A stretch of 64,000 bases of DNA from Rhodothermia bacterium. Lineage in GTDB: Bacteria; Bacteroidota; Rhodothermia; Balneolales; Balneolaceae. Below, piece after piece: positions 42,191 to 51,166 of the stretch. Below the pieces are notes generated by a model, which was not told the DNA's origin, ran no database searches, and saw nothing but the letters and a program-made list of their open reading frames with translations. Positions within the stretch are counted from its first letter, which is position 1. Every line of letters begins with the position of its first letter. The stretch spans positions 62,001-126,000 of the forward strand of contig JAUICM010000002.1 of NCBI GenBank assembly GCA_030427885.1, read 5' to 3'. A program made the translations under genes and the position numbers.

Positions 42191-43171
42191 ATGAAAAAAG
42201 TGTTGGGTATTATTGCGCTCAGTTTGGTAGGTCTTGTGCTCGTTTTTGTTCTTTATATAAACCTGAGCTGGGATAAAACTTATGACGCTCCCTATCCGGA
42301 AATTACCATCAGCACTGATTCTACTATCATTGCTCATGGAAAGCATCTTGTGTATGGAGCCGCACATTGTGCGAGTTGCCATGTACCTTCGGATAAACTG
42401 GCTGATGTAGAGGCAGGAAAAGATGTACTGTTATCTGGTGGGTGGCAATTCCACATTCCACCGGGAACACTACGGGCATTGAATCTGACCCCGGATCCCG
42501 AAACGGGAATCGGAAAACTCACCGATGCCGAGATTGCCAGAACTATGAGGTATGCTGTTGGTAGTGATGGAAGACCAATTTTTCCACTCATGCCTTTTCA
42601 GAACATGAGCGATGATGATGTAGCAGCGATAATTTCTTTTCTTCGTTCACAGGAACCTGTTGCTCATAAAGTTGAACGAACGGAATATTCATTTTTAGGA
42701 AAGGCAATTTTGACATTTGGTTTGATAAAACCCGAGGGTCCCACTGGAACTCCACCCGTTTCAGTAACGAAGGATTCCACGGTCGAATATGGTAAATACC
42801 TTGCTAACAGTGTAGCCAACTGTGCCGGATGTCATACCAACCGCGATCTTATGACCGGAGCATTTATCGGACCCCGTTTTGCCGGTGGCATGAATATGCC
42901 CCCCGAAGAAGCATCTCAGGGTTATGGATTTATTACTCCGAATCTGACACCACACGAAACAGGTGTTTTAGCTAAATGGAATGAAGATGCTTTTCTTAAA
43001 AGGTTCAAATCGGGACGTTTGGTTGCAACTTCCCCCATGCCATGGGCCAGTTTCTCGAGAATGGATGACATAGAGCTGAAAGCTATATATCGCTACCTTA
43101 AATCTCTGGAACCTGTTGAGAATCCGATCCCAAAAACGGTATTTGCGCCCGGTGAAGCTATACCTGAATAA
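42191..43171 (+). CDS. Membrane-anchored diheme cytochrome c
   Basis: 326 residues. An N-terminal uncleaved anchor helix (4-24) is followed by two cytochrome c domains with CASCH (60-64) and CAGCH (211-215). Candidate distal ligands are methionines in PLMPFQNMSDDD and SPMPWASFSRMDD. The two-domain arrangement with NLTPDPETGIG and NLTPHETG motifs is that of the electron-transfer subunit of alcohol/aldehyde-type dehydrogenases. It is transcribed away from the sulfur genes on both sides; a role in sulfur oxidation is possible but not shown by the sequence. Confidence 0.9.
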   Translation: MKKVLGIIALSLVGLVLVFVLYINLSWDKTYDAPYPEITISTDSTIIAHGKHLVYGAAHCASCHVPSDKLADVEAGKDVLLSGGWQFHIPPGTLRALNLTPDPETGIGKLTDAEIARTMRYAVGSDGRPIFPLMPFQNMSDDDVAAIISFLRSQEPVAHKVERTEYSFLGKAILTFGLIKPEGPTGTPPVSVTKDSTVEYGKYLANSVANCAGCHTNRDLMTGAFIGPRFAGGMNMPPEEASQGYGFITPNLTPHETGVLAKWNEDAFLKRFKSGRLVATSPMPWASFSRMDDIELKAIYRYLKSLEPVENPIPKTVFAPGEAIPE

Positions 43172-43177
43172 TATATA

Positions 43178-43207
43178 AGTACCCGGGATAATCTAATTCC
43201 GGGTACT
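43178..43207. terminator. Bidirectional hairpin between convergent genes
   Basis: AGTACCCGG (43178-43186) pairs with CCGGGTACT (43199-43207), 12-base loop. It separates the cytochrome gene from the TauE gene and overlaps the latter's stop codon. T runs are poor. Confidence 0.55.
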
Positions 43208-43958
43208 AAAACAAATTGCTTCCCAGGATATACACACCCATCACTACCAGGAAGAAACCAAATCCTCGTTTTAGTTTATGTTGCGGGATAGTCTGGCTGA
43301 GACGTCCTCCTACAAAACTACCCACTATACCTACTATGGTGAAGATGACGAGCAGATTCCAGTTCACACTGAGATCTTCCTGGCTCAATACATCGATGTA
43401 TTTGTAGAATCCCATCAGGCTCTTAGCGGCAATAATAAAAAGACTGGTTCCTACCGCTATCCTCATATCCAATCCGCCTATAAGTACAAGAGCGGGGATA
43501 ATAAGAAAACCACCACCGACACCTACCAGACCGGTAATCACTCCTACCACCAAACCTTCGGTCATGATCAGCCATTTTGGAGAAATATGGCCTTCTTTCT
43601 TCGCAACGCCATTTCCTCTTATCATCATAAAAGCAGCAAGTATCATCACCACTGCAAAGATCATGAGCTGTGTGTTTCCTGACAGAAACTGGGATATTGC
43701 TGCTCCGCCATAGGTTCCGATCATGCCTGGTATTCCAAAAAATACCACACTTCTCCAATCAACTTCCTTTCGTATGGCATAGGGGATGGCTCCAACCAAA
43801 CTGATCGAAGCAACAATGCCTAGTGATTCCGCGATGGCGACCTTTTCAGGTTCACCAACTAAATAAACGAGTACAGGTACCGTAAGAATAGAACCGCCCG
43901 AACCCAGAAGTCCGAGAGAGATTCCAATTAAGAGGGCACCCAAAAGGGCCCATACCAT
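43206..43958 (-). CDS. TauE/SafE-family anion exporter
   Basis: 250 residues, about eight membrane helices. The two internal repeats each carry the family's G-rich motif: GISLGLLGSGGSILTVPVLVYL near the start and VVGVITGLVGVGGGFLIIPALV near 130. Members export sulfite or other organosulfonate-derived anions. The start overlaps the stop of the CstB-like gene by one base (TAATG), so the two are translationally coupled, and export of sulfite made by that dioxygenase is a natural fit. Confidence 0.92.
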   Translation of the reverse strand: MVWALLGALLIGISLGLLGSGGSILTVPVLVYLVGEPEKVAIAESLGIVASISLVGAIPYAIRKEVDWRSVVFFGIPGMIGTYGGAAISQFLSGNTQLMIFAVVMILAAFMMIRGNGVAKKEGHISPKWLIMTEGLVVGVITGLVGVGGGFLIIPALVLIGGLDMRIAVGTSLFIIAAKSLMGFYKYIDVLSQEDLSVNWNLLVIFTIVGIVGSFVGGRLSQTIPQHKLKRGFGFFLVVMGVYILGSNLF

Positions 43959-45376
43959 TAAACAACCTCAGCTAAATAGTTATTTCTTTCCAGCCATGGT
44001 TCCACAGCATCGTCGATGTGTATCACATCGTATCCTTTACTTTCCAGCAAAGCGGTCGCAAATGAAGCCCTTGCTCCGGATTTACAATGAACCAATAATG
44101 GTTTATCACCCGGAACCTCATCAAGCCTGTCAAGCAGGCGGGTGTGCGCAATATTAATGGCATCAGGATGGTGGCCTTCATCAAACTCTGTTTTTTTACG
44201 AACATCTAGCAAGTTGTAATTTCCGGTACTCATCAGCTCGTCTACATCCATAAACGAAATAACCTTTGTAGTTGCCAGGCTGGTTCCGCTGGCGATCAGT
44301 TCTGATGGTGTTGCATATCCTTTTACCTTATCCAGGCCGATACGAATCAGGTCAATCACCGCTTCCTCTATTTTATCATCTTCAACGATCAGATAAATAT
44401 CCTGCTCTTCTGTTACAAAAGAACCTGCTATTGTATTGAACTGTTTATCCATGGTTGCAAGAAGTGATCCATCAAGGTGTCCAGCCATAAACTCTGTCCT
44501 GAACCGGGTATCTAAAACCACGTCCGCATCACCTTTGGAATTCGATATGATCTCATCAATGCTCATCTTTGAAGGTGATGGAAGATCTCCCAATACTTTT
44601 GGACCCAGTTTATTATCACGCTTCATCCTTGCAAAATATAATGGCGGTTCTGGCTGACCGTCCAGGATGTAATCCACAAAATTCTGCTCAGAAATTGTTG
44701 CTTTGATCGAGTTGTTAAAACGTTGCTCATAACCTACGGTCGATTCCGGTACAGCCCCTAAAGCTTTACCACAGGCACTGCCTGCTCCATGTCCCGGCCA
44801 TAACTGCAAATATTCCGGCATGGTTTTAAATTTCTCCAGTGACTTATACAGTACTTTAGCAGAACCTTCCATCACACCTGCCTGACCTGCAGCTGTTTCA
44901 AGCAGATCCGGCCGGCCAACGTCGCCAACAAATACAAAATCACCCGAAAGAAGTCCCATAGGCTCATCCGCTGCCGCACCATCCGTTACCAGATAACTCA
45001 CGTGCTCAGGGGTATGCCCAGGACTATAAACTGTTTTGAATCTGATATTTCCAATATTGAACTGATCCCCATCTTTCAACAATTGATGGTTGTATTCACT
45101 TCCGATCACCCACTCATATTTCCAGTCAGCATCGCCTTCATCCGATACATAGATCTTAGCGCCCCTTTCTGCCAATTCTCTCATTCCCGACAGATAATCC
45201 GCATGAATATGAGTTTCCGCTGCTGCCACAATTTTAAGGCCATTTTTTTGGGCCACTTCATCATAGCGGGAGATATCTCTCATGGGATCAATAACGATCG
45301 CTTCTCCTGACCGCTGGCATCCTATCACATAGGCATATTGCGCCAGCTTTTCTTCAAATATTTGCTCAAAAAACAT
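43958..45376 (-). CDS. Persulfide dioxygenase-rhodanese fusion (CstB-like)
   Basis: 472 residues in three domains. An ETHE1-type metallo-hydrolase (1-245) has THIHADYLSG (H56, H58, D60), SPGHTPEHVSY, SGDFVFVGDVGRPDL and WPGHG for the single iron. A first rhodanese domain (about 262-355) has no cysteine and is non-catalytic. A second (about 370-470) keeps the active loop HCKSGAR with C431. CstB-type enzymes oxidise low-molecular-weight persulfides with O2 to sulfite or thiosulfate. It is followed by the coupled TauE exporter, and preceded by a separate rhodanese. No ArsR- or CsoR-type persulfide sensor is encoded nearby. Confidence 0.93.
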   Translation of the reverse strand: MFFEQIFEEKLAQYAYVIGCQRSGEAIVIDPMRDISRYDEVAQKNGLKIVAAAETHIHADYLSGMRELAERGAKIYVSDEGDADWKYEWVIGSEYNHQLLKDGDQFNIGNIRFKTVYSPGHTPEHVSYLVTDGAAADEPMGLLSGDFVFVGDVGRPDLLETAAGQAGVMEGSAKVLYKSLEKFKTMPEYLQLWPGHGAGSACGKALGAVPESTVGYEQRFNNSIKATISEQNFVDYILDGQPEPPLYFARMKRDNKLGPKVLGDLPSPSKMSIDEIISNSKGDADVVLDTRFRTEFMAGHLDGSLLATMDKQFNTIAGSFVTEEQDIYLIVEDDKIEEAVIDLIRIGLDKVKGYATPSELIASGTSLATTKVISFMDVDELMSTGNYNLLDVRKKTEFDEGHHPDAINIAHTRLLDRLDEVPGDKPLLVHCKSGARASFATALLESKGYDVIHIDDAVEPWLERNNYLAEVV

Positions 45377-45517
45377 GTTTCACTCCGAGCTGGTTAAATC
45401 TTCTTTATTCCGCCTCAAAAATACCACTTCTGCCTCTATTGAGAAACTCTATATCTGATATTTACAGGGCGGGATTTATTGTTAAAATGATCTTATATAA
45501 GGCGATCCTGCCTTTAA

Positions 45518-45913
45518 TTATTTCGCGGCTTCGAACCCGGCGCTTACAAGTTGCGAATACCCGCCGATGTTGTACACTTTTTCAAACCCATTCTTTTTCA
45601 TTATTTGCAACGCACTATTGCTCCGGTTTCCACTCCTGCAATACACATAATACGTTTCATCTTTATCAAGACCGTTTAGCTTTGATTGGAAATCCCCGCT
45701 TGTCACATCAAAATTGAAATTCGTAATGTCCAGATGCCCACTTTGATGTTCACCAACAGACCTTACATCAATTACCAGACCTTTTTCTTGCTGATACTTC
45801 TTTTTGAATTCTTCAGCACTCAAACGATCGGTTCCGTTACCTGCTGATTTCGATTGAAATAAAACAAAGCCAAGTATGGCAACTGCAAAAATGATTAATA
45901 CTGTCTTCATCAT
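45518..45913 (-). CDS. Exported single-domain rhodanese
   Basis: 131 residues. An N-terminal hydrophobic segment (3-19) acts as signal or anchor. The rhodanese domain has VIDVRSVGEHQSGHL and the active loop YCRSGNRS with the sulfur-carrying Cys. Likely in the periplasm as a sulfane-sulfur carrier. It lies 141 bases upstream of the CstB-like gene on the same strand and probably belongs to that unit. Confidence 0.9.
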   Translation of the reverse strand: MMKTVLIIFAVAILGFVLFQSKSAGNGTDRLSAEEFKKKYQQEKGLVIDVRSVGEHQSGHLDITNFNFDVTSGDFQSKLNGLDKDETYYVYCRSGNRSNSALQIMKKNGFEKVYNIGGYSQLVSAGFEAAK

Positions 45914-46029
45914 AACTTCTGATTGAGTTGATTAATTATTATTCGATTGATCCTGTTCGAAATATCACAACATACTATTTCTCTGATCATTCCTGTTTCA
46001 ACAGGTTTAAACTAAGGGCTCTCACCGGG

Positions 46030-46051
46030 TTGTTACAACATGTCATAACAA
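46030..46051 (+). promoter_or_regulatory. Candidate GntR operator
   Basis: TTGTTA (46030-46035) and TAACAA (46046-46051) are inverted arms 10 bases apart, 33 bases before the GntR-family start codon and in the divergent gap to the rhodanese gene. Autoregulation is a common habit of GntR proteins; the link is inference. Confidence 0.35.
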
Positions 46052-46084
46052 GTATCTTATCTCTGTCTAATCAATGGAACAACC

Positions 46085-46867
46085 ATGTCTACAAAACCGA
46101 GATATGAACAAATAGCGGACCACCTCAGAACAGAGATCGAGAAAGGAGAGTTTCTTCCCGGGGATAAGCTTCCATCAGAAAAAAGATTATGCGATTATTT
46201 TGATGTTAGCAGGATCACGATCAGACAAGCCCTTAAATCTCTTGAAACAGAAGACCTCATCTTCAAGAAGCAAGGACTAGGCGCTTTTGTGCGTGAAGAA
46301 CCTGCAAAACAAAACCTGGTACAGCTCACCGATTTTTCTGAAGATATGCGCCGCGCCGGCCACAGGAGCTCTTCAAAACTGATCCGTTTCAAGAAGGTAG
46401 AAGCTGATACTGAAATTAATACTACGCTGGAAGTCCCCCCTTCCAGTCCCCTTATTCGTGTAGACCGGGTCCGGATCGCTGACGACATCCCGGTTGCCTT
46501 CGATGTAACCTGGCTGCCGGCCAGTTATGGTCACCTGCTCCTGGATGAAGACCTGAACAATCGAACTATTTACGAGATTCTTGAAGGCACCTATTCCATT
46601 CCGATATCTGCAGGTCGTTATAAGATCACTGCCGCTGCTGCAGATGAATATGTTGCGAAGCATCTGGGTGTCGAAGTGGGAAGTCCTGTACTTGAGATCG
46701 ACCGTTGTTCGCGAACTACTGCCGGGAAAAAGGTGTATTTCCAGAAAAGATATAATAATCCAAAGTATATCTCGTACGATATTGAGTTATTCAGGAATGA
46801 TAATGTTGAGGGTTCATCCAAAGACGGATTGCCGCTCAAGGAATTCACCCCCCGATTTTATTTCTAA
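46085..46867 (+). CDS. GntR/HutC-family transcriptional regulator
   Basis: 260 residues. The winged helix has PRYEQIADHLRTEIEKGEFL, the LPSEKRLCDYFDVSRITIRQAL recognition region and the GLGAFV wing (1-75). A UTRA ligand-binding domain (about 95-245) has the SPLIRVDRVRIADDIPVAF segment typical of HutC-type regulators, which respond to small metabolites such as sugar phosphates, urocanate or fatty-acid derivatives. The nearest downstream genes are two M16 peptidases, 69 bases away on the same strand. Whether it controls them is unknown. Confidence 0.92.
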   Translation: MSTKPRYEQIADHLRTEIEKGEFLPGDKLPSEKRLCDYFDVSRITIRQALKSLETEDLIFKKQGLGAFVREEPAKQNLVQLTDFSEDMRRAGHRSSSKLIRFKKVEADTEINTTLEVPPSSPLIRVDRVRIADDIPVAFDVTWLPASYGHLLLDEDLNNRTIYEILEGTYSIPISAGRYKITAAAADEYVAKHLGVEVGSPVLEIDRCSRTTAGKKVYFQKRYNNPKYISYDIELFRNDNVEGSSKDGLPLKEFTPRFYF

Positions 46868-46936
46868 TTCTATTTGACTCTAAGCATAATATTATCATAT
46901 TGAAATCATCTTATCTTACCACAAACTATAACCATT

Positions 46937-48445
46937 ATGAACACTACTAAATACGTCAAGACCCTCCTAATTCTCCTGGTTGTATTTGTAGCCGTAAGTA
47001 GTACCACATCGGCTCAGAATCTGGAAGAATTTGAAAAAAAAGTAACCGAATTCACCTTAGATAACGGATTACATTTTATTATTATCGAAAGGCATGATGC
47101 ACCCGTTGTGAGTTTTTATACTCATGTAGATGTGGGAGGCATTGATGAACCAAAGGGAAATACTGGTATCGCCCACATTTTTGAACATCTCGCTTTCAAA
47201 GGCGATGACTATGTTGGAACCACCAACTGGAAAGAAGAGCAAAAAGTAATTGACAAGATGGATGCTGCTTACCGAAGCTGGCTCTATGAATCCTATAAAA
47301 CAGTACCCGACAGCGCTGTGCTTAACTCAAAATGGGAGGAATTCAAATCTCTTCAGGAAAAGGCAAAAAGCTATGTTAAGAACAACGAGTACTCCGAGAT
47401 CATCGACCGAAATGGTGGAACCGGAGTAAATGCCAGCACAGGTTCTGATATGACTGATTATTACCTGAGCCTTCCATCTAACAAGATAGAACTGTGGTTC
47501 AGCCTGGAATCCGGAAGGTTCCTCACCCCTACTTTCCGGGAGTTTTATGTGGAAAAGGAAGTAGTTCGCGAGGAGCGAAAGATGCGAACTGAATCAAGTC
47601 CGACAGGCCGTTTGTTTGAGGAATTCCTCGCAGTAGCTTTTACAGCGCATCCTTACGGCAGACCAGTTGTGGGCTGGAACTCCGATATCACTGCCACCAG
47701 CATTCAGGATGCTAAAGAATTTTATAAAAAATACTATGTCCCTTCTAATATCACTATTGGTATTGCCGGAGATGTGGATCCTAAACAAGCCAAGAAATTA
47801 GCCGAAACCTATTTTGGCAAAATGCCTGGAAAAGGTGTTGAGTCCCCTCCTGTTACTACGAAAGAACCGGAACAACGCGGAGAACGGCGCTTTGATATGG
47901 TTGAAACATCTCAGCCTGTTCTCATGATCGGATACCATGGCGTTTCAGAAACAGACCCGGATTTCGAAGCACTTTCATTGCTGAATCGGGTTCTCTATTC
48001 AGGCCGAACCTCAATCATGTATAAATCATTGGTTGAGGATAAAAAACTAGCCCAACAGATTCAGTATGCTGATGGTTTTCCGGGCACAAAAGATCCCGGA
48101 CTTGCCGTGATCCTTGCCCTGCCAAACAGCGGTGTGGATCTTGATACACTTGAATTAGCCATTTATGATGAAATTGAAAATGTAAAAGAAGGCGGGATCA
48201 CACAGGATCAACTCGATCGGGTTCGAACCAATTTGAGGGCTAATACCATACGTGGACTGGCTAACAACATGGGACTTGCAGTCAATTTTGTAAACACACA
48301 TGTATCTCAGGGTGACTGGCGGGATGTATTCAATCAGCTCGATCGATATGAAGCGGTTACCGTAGAGGATCTGGTTGAAGTAGCCAACAAGTATTTCATA
48401 AAGAAGCACCGAACCGTTGGCAGAATTGTCAATGCGGAATCCTGA
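46937..48445 (+). CDS. M16 metallopeptidase, catalytic partner
   Basis: 502 residues. Signal peptide (cut near TTSAQ), then the inverted zinc motif HIFEH (H80, E83, H84) and the distal Glu in VEKEVVREERKMR. The second M16 half (about 260-480) has the usual inactive fold. An insertion of about 60 residues (95-160) separates HxxEH from the distal Glu region. Periplasmic or outer-membrane-associated. The next gene encodes a partner without the zinc motif, as in heterodimeric M16B pairs that degrade peptides in a closed chamber. Confidence 0.93.
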   Translation: MNTTKYVKTLLILLVVFVAVSSTTSAQNLEEFEKKVTEFTLDNGLHFIIIERHDAPVVSFYTHVDVGGIDEPKGNTGIAHIFEHLAFKGDDYVGTTNWKEEQKVIDKMDAAYRSWLYESYKTVPDSAVLNSKWEEFKSLQEKAKSYVKNNEYSEIIDRNGGTGVNASTGSDMTDYYLSLPSNKIELWFSLESGRFLTPTFREFYVEKEVVREERKMRTESSPTGRLFEEFLAVAFTAHPYGRPVVGWNSDITATSIQDAKEFYKKYYVPSNITIGIAGDVDPKQAKKLAETYFGKMPGKGVESPPVTTKEPEQRGERRFDMVETSQPVLMIGYHGVSETDPDFEALSLLNRVLYSGRTSIMYKSLVEDKKLAQQIQYADGFPGTKDPGLAVILALPNSGVDLDTLELAIYDEIENVKEGGITQDQLDRVRTNLRANTIRGLANNMGLAVNFVNTHVSQGDWRDVFNQLDRYEAVTVEDLVEVANKYFIKKHRTVGRIVNAES

Positions 48446-48474
48446 TCACAGACTAATTTCAAAACTACATTATC

Positions 48475-50535
48475 ATGAAACGTATTTTATTACTCTTTCT
48501 ATCTGTATTGATCTCGGCTTCTGCATTTGCTCAGAAGCGATACGACCAGATCAAGTATCCTGAACTCAACGAATTCAAAAAAGCTGACGTTGAGGAATTC
48601 ACCCTCGATAACGGGATCACGTTCTTCCTGGTTGAGGACAAAGAACTCCCGCTAATTCGTGTGAATGTGACCGTCAGAACTGGTGGTTTGCTTGAGCCAG
48701 AGGATAAAGCCGGACTTGCAAGTCTTACTGGTTCCGTTATGCGCGAAGGTGGCTCTGTAAACTACCCGGCAGATGAACTTAACGAGCTACTGGAAAATAA
48801 ATCTGCCTATATAAGCACCTATATTGGCTTTGGATCCGGCGGGGCCAGTATGAATCTTCTTAAAGAGGATTTTAACGAACTCCTGCCGGTCTTTGTGGAT
48901 GTGATTCAGAATCCGGATTTTCCGGAAGACAAGATCGAACTCGAAAAAATACAGACCAAATCGAGTATCGCCCGCCGGAACGACAATCCCCAAAGTATCG
49001 CATCCCGCGAATTTCAGAAATTGATCTACGGAGAAGATACTCCTTATACCACGCAGACCGAGTATGCGACTTTGGATGCCATCACCCGTGAGGACCTGGT
49101 TGATTTCCATGATCAGGCCTTTGTTGGAAATAATATGATGATCGGTGTGATAGGTGACTTCGATACCAGCGAAATGAAACGCAAACTTGAAGAAGCATTC
49201 GGCAGTCTGGACGCCGGAACAGAAACCAATCTCCTCTATCCTGATATCAAGTATGATTATCCATCAACAGTTAACCTGGTAGACAAACCTGATGTAACCC
49301 AGAGCACCGTGTTTGTGGGCCATATTGGCGGACTTCGGGAAAACCCGGATTATGCAGCTCTTCAACTTCTTAATGAAGTACTCAGCAGTGGTTTCTCCGG
49401 GCGCCTGATGCAAACCGTTCGAACCGATCTTGGATTGGCTTATGCTGTTTTTGGTAACTATTCGAGCAACATCAATTATCCTGGTATTTTCTATGTTGGG
49501 GTAATGACCAAAAGCTCCACCACAGCCGAAGCAATAGATGCCATGCTGGTGGAAGTCAAAAAATTACAGGATGAACCCGTTGGCAAGGAAGAATTGGCTG
49601 CTGCCAAAGACCGCTTCCTGAATTCTCTGGTCTTCCGCTACGATAGTAAGAATAAAATTCTTAACGAACGGATCAGCAACGAATACAACGGCCTCCCTTC
49701 CGATTACTTCGATCAGTATGTGGAAGATCTCAAAAAAGTATCCAGTGCGGATATTCAACGGGTAGCAAAACAATACCTGAAACCCGAACAGGTTCAGATA
49801 CTTGTTGTTGGTAATGCTGCAGAAATAGGAGATCAGCTTGATAAGTATGGAACCGTAAATGAAGTGGACATCACCATACCAACCCCTGATTCTGGTGAGG
49901 AAGAAGTTGCCGGTGATGCCACCCAGGGAAAAGCTCTACTGGATAAAATGTCTGCTGCTATTCTTGGAAATGCAAAACCTGAATCCATTCAGGTTAAAGG
50001 TACTGTATCTCAGGTTACACCAATGGGGAACATGGATATCGGTACGGATGTTAATTACAATTATGCCGAATTCAGTATGACCGCCGAAATGAACACCCCA
50101 CAGGGCGTAATGACCCTGGAGCTGAAAGACGGAAGCGGCAAAATAAAAATGATGGGTCAGGAACAACCTCTTCCCCCAACTGCTACCGGCCCCATGTATG
50201 CTGAATTTGAAACAGATTACCTTAATGTCTCATTAAAGAAAGACCAGTTTAGTGCAGAGTTTATCGGTACAGAAAAAATTGGTGGCAAAGACTTTCCAAT
50301 ACTCAGGATCTCAGGTGATAATACCGTCACTTTCGTACTTGATCCCGACACTTTCCTTCCTGCTAAATCCCGAAGCAGCTCTTTTAATCCACAGAAAGGG
50401 GCAAACGTTGAATCGGTCACTGAGTATTCCGATTGGAAAGAGGTGGATGGTTTCAAATATGCGTTTAAGCAAATTTCCATGGAGGATGGCACTAAAACCT
50501 CCGAAACAGTAGTTGAATCTGTTTCCGTAAACTAA
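48475..50535 (+). CDS. M16 metallopeptidase, non-catalytic partner with C-terminal extension
   Basis: 686 residues. Signal peptide (to AFAQ), two M16 domains (about 35-440) and an extra C-terminal domain (about 470-686) that resembles outer-membrane lipoprotein-carrier-like beta folds, with GNMDIGTDVNYNYAEFSM. Where the catalytic partner has HxxEH this one has LASLTGSVMREGG, so it cannot bind zinc there. The pair is 29 bases apart and should form a heterodimer, this chain supplying substrate-binding residues. A strong terminator follows. Confidence 0.92.
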   Translation: MKRILLLFLSVLISASAFAQKRYDQIKYPELNEFKKADVEEFTLDNGITFFLVEDKELPLIRVNVTVRTGGLLEPEDKAGLASLTGSVMREGGSVNYPADELNELLENKSAYISTYIGFGSGGASMNLLKEDFNELLPVFVDVIQNPDFPEDKIELEKIQTKSSIARRNDNPQSIASREFQKLIYGEDTPYTTQTEYATLDAITREDLVDFHDQAFVGNNMMIGVIGDFDTSEMKRKLEEAFGSLDAGTETNLLYPDIKYDYPSTVNLVDKPDVTQSTVFVGHIGGLRENPDYAALQLLNEVLSSGFSGRLMQTVRTDLGLAYAVFGNYSSNINYPGIFYVGVMTKSSTTAEAIDAMLVEVKKLQDEPVGKEELAAAKDRFLNSLVFRYDSKNKILNERISNEYNGLPSDYFDQYVEDLKKVSSADIQRVAKQYLKPEQVQILVVGNAAEIGDQLDKYGTVNEVDITIPTPDSGEEEVAGDATQGKALLDKMSAAILGNAKPESIQVKGTVSQVTPMGNMDIGTDVNYNYAEFSMTAEMNTPQGVMTLELKDGSGKIKMMGQEQPLPPTATGPMYAEFETDYLNVSLKKDQFSAEFIGTEKIGGKDFPILRISGDNTVTFVLDPDTFLPAKSRSSSFNPQKGANVESVTEYSDWKEVDGFKYAFKQISMEDGTKTSETVVESVSVN

Positions 50536-50553
50536 TGCCTTATTAATTATTTG

Positions 50554-50586
50554 AAGCCCGGCATTATTAGATGTCGGGCTTTTTTT
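50554..50586 (+). terminator. Terminator after the M16 operon
   Basis: AAGCCCGGCAT pairs with ATGTCGGGCTT (one G-U pair) and is followed by a run of T residues (50580-50586). Confidence 0.9.
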
Positions 50587-50641
50587 GTAGCCATTTTGCT
50601 CCCAAATCATTATATAAAGCGAAACTAATTCTGGTAGTATT

Positions 50642-51166
50642 ATGAAAGTTTGGGAAGACGAATACCCTGAATCATCCGAGTATATTCGATTTTATACCGG
50701 GTATGTTGAGCTGATCGAAAAAGACAATATCATTAACACGCTCAACTCACAGATGCACGAAGTCTATACATTGATCAATTCTGTGCCGGGCGATAAAGCT
50801 TATTATGCCTATGCAGATGGTAAATGGACCTTCAAGGAAGTGATCGGCCACATGATCGAAACAGAACGGGTATTCGCATTCCGGGCCTTCGCGATCAGCC
50901 GGGGAGAAACTCAACCCCTTCCAGGTATGGATCAGGAAGCGTACATGAAGGACAACAACTATAATAAGCGAAGTACTTCCAATCTCGCCAATGAATACCT
51001 CGCTGTTCGTGTGGCCACCATTCACCTGCTTAGTAACATGACCAAAGAAATGATCGCGAAGAAAGGAACCGCCAGCGGAGCTGAAGTAACCGTACGTGCC
51101 CTTGCCTTTATCATAGCCGGACACGAATTACATCATCTGAATCTTCTTAAAGAGAAGTACCTGTAG
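50642..51166 (+). CDS. DinB-family protein (DinB_2 type)
   Basis: 174 residues, four-helix bundle. Metal-ligand histidines are visible in WTFKEVIGHMIETERVFAFRA (about 66) and IIAGHELHHLNLLKEKYL near the C-terminus, the HxxHH arrangement of this group. Likely a metal- and thiol-dependent transferase or stress protein. Its last 20 bases overlap the end of the convergent glycosyltransferase gene. Confidence 0.9.
   Translation: MKVWEDEYPESSEYIRFYTGYVELIEKDNIINTLNSQMHEVYTLINSVPGDKAYYAYADGKWTFKEVIGHMIETERVFAFRAFAISRGETQPLPGMDQEAYMKDNNYNKRSTSNLANEYLAVRVATIHLLSNMTKEMIAKKGTASGAEVTVRALAFIIAGHELHHLNLLKEKYL

Noticed and set aside
43958-45376. Loss of the last metal-motif His (HxHxDY) in the persulfide dioxygenase as a defect
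   Set aside because: CstB-type proteins commonly have an aromatic residue at this place, so it is normal for the subgroup.
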